DNA from: Phorcus lineatus | Lineage: Eukaryota; Mollusca; Gastropoda; Trochida; Trochidae | Length of the DNA: 64,000 bases | NCBI GenBank assembly: GCA_921293015.1 | Contig: OV121081.1 | Location: forward strand, 1,178,001-1,242,000 | Direction of reading: 5' to 3' | In this document: piece after piece, positions 59,171 to 64,000 of the stretch | Layout of the letters: each line of letters starts with the position of its first letter | Position numbering within the stretch: position 1 is the first letter of the stretch | Notes under the pieces: generated by a model | Told to the model about the DNA's origin: nothing | The model's database searches: none | The model's input: only the letters and a program-made list of their open reading frames with translations | Made by a program: the position numbers and the translations under genes

Positions 59171-61099
59171 TGATATGTACGAATGTAGGCATTTAGCAGC
59201 AACATCCAAACCATCCGACACTTCCTTGGACATAGGGAAAATCGGTATATTATTATATCATTTGCAAAAAGCTGAAATTACATTGTGTTTCATCTCCTTC
59301 TCCCTGATTAAGGACATCGCATTATGGAATATTCACTAAGTTTAGAATTTGTGATAAGTATTTGTCATTATCTTGTGAAGAACATTATTCGCTGTTAAAA
59401 AAGCAAATCAAGATTATATATGTTGTATATATTGCTCTGAAATTTTCGTAAAATTCTGTTATGATATACTTCTTTGTACCCATAAGACGCAAAATGGCCA
59501 ACTTATTCGTTGCAGGACTATTAACTGGTAATCAAGTAAATCTATAACACCACTCTTTCTCCGACAATGTGATAAAAAGTAATGTAATTTGATAATGTGA
59601 GGCTAAACAGATTTGTATACAAAAGTGCGAGTCAAACTATTCATCGCTAGTTTTCAGTACCACTGAGTTTGCACAATATCACCTTTAGATCTAAGCGATC
59701 AAATTTCAAAACTTGTCCATACTGCTTATAGAATTAGCTAGTAACTACCGTAGGTAATTGTACTAATCACTGTTGAGATTTACTATGATAAGAGCCTTTA
59801 GAAGATGTGGTAAATGAAATATATGTGAAATAGAGACTCTTTGTCTATGGTTATGCATAGGTAAATAGTTTACCGTGAGAAATTTATTTACCATGTAGAG
59901 ATGATTGATTAACATTCTGTGTGTGATTCTATGCTTGAATGATTTGAACAACTGATAAACTAATGATGTGATTTTAAGTACATGAAATATCTTTGGTTGC
60001 CAAATTACCATAGGAACGAATTAATTAACATCCAAACGTATTAATTAATATCGTCTGGTCTGTCTGTCTGGTTGTCTGTGTGGACATCAGTTCCTAGTTA
60101 AAATCCTCCCGTTTCTGGGGCGAACTCCCCCAAAAAAACTTCAACATGTCAATATATCAATAAGAAATAGTTACATTATTGGTCAGTTCGTTTTAAAGGG
60201 GCAAACATCAGAACCAGTTCTCTCATGAACGTATTATATGTTCGGTGGGCTACGCGAATCCATTTTCCCTACCTCAATTTTCAAGATGCAATGTTTAAGA
60301 GACGACATTTCACGCTTTTAATTTTCTGAAAACGGTGCTTGTTACTGTATCATACATGCAGGGCACAACATGATATCATTAAACCTGGTTTCTTGAGAAA
60401 AAGGGGAGTTCGAAGTGTAAACAACAGCACGAAGGTGATGTTTTCAAAATACCGATTTAGTTGATTCTTTTCCTGAAAAACTGAGTGATAGGCCACTATA
60501 TTAAGTAACATTTTCAGGACCAGAAAAAAAGAACTCTGTTTTGTTGGAGTTTGAGTAAGTTGTGCAATATTCGAAAAATTTTCGGTCTGTTCACGTTACC
60601 GTTGAAAAGACTGGAGTATTTTTACATTAGCGATGCGCACACAATTCTTACAGGACTAAAATAACTCGAAGAAATAATAGGTACTTCGTCGGATAAAGTA
60701 AGGACGATACCCATGTAGCAAACTTTCAAGGCTAGATAATATTCAAAGAACCAAGAAATATTGTCTACCTGTTACAGAGGTTAGCCGAGAAGATTGGATT
60801 TTCAAAAACTCTGTGTGGAAATGAATGATATTTTCTTAACGGTTACTATATTTTTCTCGTAGAATGAGGGAGAAGTATGTATTTTGAGAAAATGAGAGTA
60901 TTCGTTAGGATAGAAACGTTTTCTTTATGTCCGCGTTGTGTGAATAGGTTATTTTTAAAACCATATTAATAACGATCATACCTAATAAATTAACAGTAAA
61001 ATACCATTATTCTTCTGTGTCAAAATAAACATACCTACCTTTTTCTATAAAGACAACGGCAATTATTGCCATGGAAACTGGAACAAGAATTCGAAGCAT
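58256..61099 (-). CDS. Small cysteine-rich secreted protein with GPI-like tail, three exons, 122 aa
   Basis: Exons are complement(61039..61099), complement(58938..59066) and complement(58256..58434); both introns are phase 1 with consensus ends (AAAG|gtaggt, cttccag|GC, ATGG|gtaaat, cttgcag|TT). The product starts with a hydrophobic signal peptide (MLRILVPVSMAIIAVVFIEK). Mature residues ~21-97 carry eight cysteines (25, 28, 37, 54, 68, 79, 92, 96) and four N-glycosylation sequons (about 39, 46, 86, 106). A small-residue site near Ser97-Ala99 is followed by a hydrophobic tail to Gln122, as in GPI-anchored proteins. The size, CxxC start and eight cysteines recall the Ly6/uPAR three-finger fold, but the usual terminal Cys-Asn is missing, so that is a guess. 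The start at MLRIL is chosen because it opens the signal peptide; the frame upstream is also open for 42 codons. Confidence 0.75.
59137..59169. repeat. (TA)n microsatellite
   Basis: A 33-bp TA tract in the first intron of the minus-strand cysteine-rich gene. The plus-strand frame across 58839-59339 is antisense to its exon 2 and is not a gene. Confidence 0.95.
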
Positions 61100-61109
61100 A
61101 TTGAAGCCT

Positions 61110-62720
61110 ATCCCTCTGGCTGGTGTTGCGTGGTTCAGATGTGCATAACGTATGAGCTCGCCACTTGATGATTGTTCAATGTTTAACAGAACACAACCAA
61201 TAAACATGCCAGGTTTGATCACGTGATATGATTATTTACTATAGGCTAAAATGAATACTAACATACCAAATGTACTTAAGATTGGCTGTGTTCATTATCC
61301 TGTAGCGCTGAATAAAACTTGATTAAATTCTGTTTTTATACATTTTTTCGTTATATGATAAATGTTATATAATTTCATTTTATTCGGTCATTATGACAAA
61401 GAATTTTTAATTTTGAATTGAATTCCACGTTTTTGAAGTTTTCAAATGGTAGCGATAAAAGAATGAACATTTCGAGAATCAACGTGAAGAGTGATAAGAT
61501 GAGTCTCGAATATCCATAGCTGTTTGCTTTATTGTTCAGTGTTAATTGTAACGTATTCGATCCTGTGTATCTAAAAGAAATAAATCAACAAATATTATTT
61601 TAATGAGTTGAAAAAAGGAAAGGACAGATATGCAACAACAACAGTTGTATATAATCCCGACATTTCTTAAACAAGTTATCAACTTTCAGAACAAAAAGGG
61701 AGCATCGCAGTTATTTCACCTTTATCTTTGTTGTCTTGTTTAAGCTGGTGTCAGACCTTTTTCACACGTGACTAGTGATAAAAAGTCATAACATTTCAGA
61801 TAATCAATAAAACAAATGCACTATATTTCATATTGCGATATACAGCTCATGTATTGCAATATATTGAATTAACTCTACAATCAACTTATTATAATTCTTA
61901 AGGCAGTTTAAAAATTATAATTTCATAACATTCGCACAGATCTTTCGAAAACAGATTATCAATAACAAAGATAAAGTTAGTTAGTAAAAAAAATAATGTC
62001 TGTCATTTGTATATACAGCCAACCCGTAGGCCTCTTATTGCACACCAACAGAATTTTACTTACTCGTTAAGCCGTTTAGAACAAACTTTCTGGATAAATT
62101 TGATTTGAAAATAGTTTGTGCAATAATTTGCGATAGGAATAGATAATATAGCAAAAATTGTATTGCACATGCAGTCTGTACCGCTATATATTGGTTATGC
62201 GATTACATTGCACTGCTATAATCAGTGATAAAGTAAGACTGGCTAGGTCGACACTGAGAAGATATGTTAGATAATCATACACATTTGCTTCTGAAAATCT
62301 TACTATTGAAACATATTTTCTAGCTTTGATGACGTTAGACCAATTATGTTAAAACGCACAAAAATCATTTTCATAAATGTTCAGTTGGTACAGAAAGTTC
62401 AGTTTAACATTTTATCCCTGAGAAAAGGTTATGGTAAAGGTTTCACAGCTTTTAAATCCTGTATGGAGGGGCCTGCATCGAATATAATATGAAGAAGGGT
62501 TTATAAGTTGTGAAACCTTACTTTTTCATTGATTAGGGTTGTGCACTGTTGTCATTACATAAATATATCTCACATTTCTCTCGGTAACACTTCGTAAATT
62601 TGACCTTAGAATAATTCTTTCTTTGTCACATGACTTACGTTCGAATAAATAACAGTAAGAATTCTCAAAATTATGCTCGAAAGATACTTTGATTATCGAT
62701 GAGGCCGACAATACTGAAAG
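61110..62720. other. Intergenic between the GPI-type gene and the sorting nexin
   Basis: AT-rich spacer between two divergent genes. Minus-strand frames at 62526-62938 have no domain and overlap the sorting nexin promoter. No repeat array is seen. Confidence 0.5.
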
Positions 62721-62727
62721 TGTATTC

Positions 62728-62796
62728 TCACGTGACTGACTATTTGGTCACGTGACGTGCACATGATCGATGCTGCAGATCTGTTCAAGATGGCGG
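62728..62796 (+). promoter_or_regulatory. Sorting nexin promoter: two CACGTG motifs and a YY1 site
   Basis: TCACGTGAC at 62728-62736, a full palindrome GTCACGTGAC at 62747-62756 and CAAGATGGCGG at 62786-62796 precede the ATG at 62925. GTCACGTGAC is the known TFEB/TFE3 (CLEAR) and USF consensus. The CAAGATGGCGG element in this position is typical of YY1-driven TATA-less starts. Regulation by lysosomal stress factors would suit a PXA-type sorting nexin but is inference. Confidence 0.6.
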
Positions 62797-62924
62797 ACGT
62801 CGGTCTAAATGACTTGGTCATTACACATGAAACTGTAAACAGGTGTTTATCAGCCTGATAAAATAAAATCAAAACATGATACCGCGGAACGAAAGGCTCA
62901 GATCTGCAGTGTAGCGTTACTACA

Positions 62925-64000
62925 ATGGCGACCAACACGCAGATCTTCTCGGATTTGTTCAGTTGGAGGCGAACAACAACAATTCAAAAAATTATTTTTT
63001 TCGGAGGTGTGTTGTTAACAGTGTCTCTCATATCAGGTTTGTGGTCTATATGGATAGTTTACACGCTTACATTGCCACTGACATGGAAAATGACACAACT
63101 GATTCTAACTCGTCAACAAGCTGCGCCCACCGACAAATTGTTGTTGTTTATTCAGACAGTGAACCGAGTGATTCACAGCATTTACTCCATGGGGAGTCCT
63201 CAAAAGCATTCTAAAGACAAGTTGAAGGCTTCAAGGAGTCTCAGCGTCGGTGAAGACCTCGATATTGGACGAGCAAAGGATGTCTCCAGATTGAAAGGTC
63301 AAACCGTTGATGGCGAAGTCAGAATTTTTGTGAAATATGTTGTTCGGGATTTTGTGCAATCATGGTATGAAGATTTTAGTCATGACACTCAAACCATAAA
63401 GGAATCTCAGCAGATTTTACACAATATAGCTGAAAATTTAACAAAGAGAGGCCAGAAAATTAACCCTCAAAGGTTGACAACTGATTTGATCTTGCTATAC
63501 AAACAACACCTGTTTGCAATTCAGATTGCAAAATCTGCATACACTAGTCAAAAATGGTTGTCAGCAAATTCAGATTTGCAAAAATTGAAGTCTATTGATG
63601 AAGCATTTGAACAGAAAATTGGTTTTCATCCAGCACTTAAAAATAGTGATAATGAAAAGAATTTTTTACGAAGCTTATCAAAATTAGTATTGACACATAT
63701 ATTACCATCAAACATAGAGAGATGTCATTCAACGGTTATTGTGATGACAGAACTGGTTGCATGCAATGTACTTAAGTCTGCTGTTGACATGCTGACAGAT
63801 TCAGACTGGCTGTATGAGAGTATGATTATTTTAATGTCAGACAATGAATCAGAAGAAAATATCCCACCACAAGGACTAGACACCTCTCTTCAGCGGATGA
63901 CCGAGTTGTCACAAAGTGATCAAACTGTTGACATCCAGAAAGAACATGAGGACACAAAGAGGGAGCCTGCTGAAGGAGCACAAGACAACGGAAGTGAACC
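62925..64000 (+). CDS. SNX19: Sorting nexin with N-terminal membrane segment and PXA domain (SNX19-like), 5' part
   Basis: An open frame runs from the ATG at 62925 to the window end (358 codons, no stop), so the gene is cut. Residues ~23-50 are a long hydrophobic segment (IIFFGGVLLTVSLISGLWSI), matching the N-terminal membrane anchor of the SNX13/14/19/25 group. A PXA domain follows at about 130-305: EVRIFVKYVVRDFVQSWYED, then KIGFHPAL, and TELVACNVLKSAVDMLTDSDW. The last motif is closest to human SNX19 (ELITCNV...LSDPDW) as I remember it. The acidic, Ser/Gln-rich tail after ~305 would lead to PX and Nexin_C domains beyond the window. Family members bind phosphoinositides or lipids and act at ER-endolysosome contacts. 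The assignment to SNX19 over SNX13/14/25 rests on the PXA motifs alone. Confidence 0.75.
   Translation, partial: MATNTQIFSDLFSWRRTTTIQKIIFFGGVLLTVSLISGLWSIWIVYTLTLPLTWKMTQLILTRQQAAPTDKLLLFIQTVNRVIHSIYSMGSPQKHSKDKLKASRSLSVGEDLDIGRAKDVSRLKGQTVDGEVRIFVKYVVRDFVQSWYEDFSHDTQTIKESQQILHNIAENLTKRGQKINPQRLTTDLILLYKQHLFAIQIAKSAYTSQKWLSANSDLQKLKSIDEAFEQKIGFHPALKNSDNEKNFLRSLSKLVLTHILPSNIERCHSTVIVMTELVACNVLKSAVDMLTDSDWLYESMIILMSDNESEENIPPQGLDTSLQRMTELSQSDQTVDIQKEHEDTKREPAEGAQDNGSE

Noticed and set aside
58839..59339. 166-codon plus frame
   Set aside because: It is antisense to exon 2 of the cysteine-rich gene and runs through a TA microsatellite.

Overview
The window looks like eukaryotic, spliced, AT-rich animal DNA, most likely from a lophotrochozoan and probably a mollusc. 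The evidence is GT-AG introns with short exons, metazoan nuclear genes (GTF3C2, MED30, a sorting nexin with a PXA domain), YY1-type promoter motifs, many minisatellites, foldback elements, tRNA-derived SINE-like units and decayed LINE pieces. The mollusc assignment is an inference from the style of the repeats, not a search result.

Positions 1-36,800 are gene-poor. They hold at least seven minisatellite arrays: 40 bp at 112-1060; 20 bp with a 140-bp higher-order unit at 1080-3045; a G-rich unit at 4433-4800; 51 bp at 5203-6066; 23 bp at 16010-16690; a palindromic TATAC-rich unit at 25008-25304; and 19 bp at 33161-34055. They also hold two long CT microsatellites, foldback elements, a three-copy CCCGGGTT-type element and a decayed LINE ORF2 C-terminus (31440-32045). 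A small two-exon gene of unknown function lies at 10666-11135 (minus), with a decayed opposite-strand copy at about 18920-19160. A possible first coding exon lies at 24792-24917.

Positions 36,823-50,671 (minus) hold a 19-exon gene that I assembled by splice phase into a 1237-residue GTF3C2 homologue, the WD40 subunit of RNA polymerase III factor TFIIIC. Its N-terminus carries an AT-hook, a long Arg-Gly tract and three C2H2-like zinc fingers. Inside its intron 7, on the opposite strand, lies a candidate three-exon gene (45366-46266, 116 residues) whose exons are each too short to stand out as ORFs.

Positions 54,110-56,012 (plus) hold a complete four-exon MED30 (Mediator subunit, 201 residues), divergent from GTF3C2. 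Positions 58,256-61,099 (minus) hold a three-exon, 122-residue cysteine-rich secreted protein with a GPI-anchor-like tail. Positions 62,925-64,000 (plus) hold the start of a sorting nexin with an N-terminal membrane segment and a PXA domain, most like SNX19, cut by the window end. Its promoter carries two CACGTG (CLEAR/E-box) motifs and a YY1 site.

GTF3C2 and MED30 both serve transcription (Pol III and Pol II), and the sorting nexin belongs to an endomembrane lipid-binding family. Nothing else suggests that the genes form a functional cluster.
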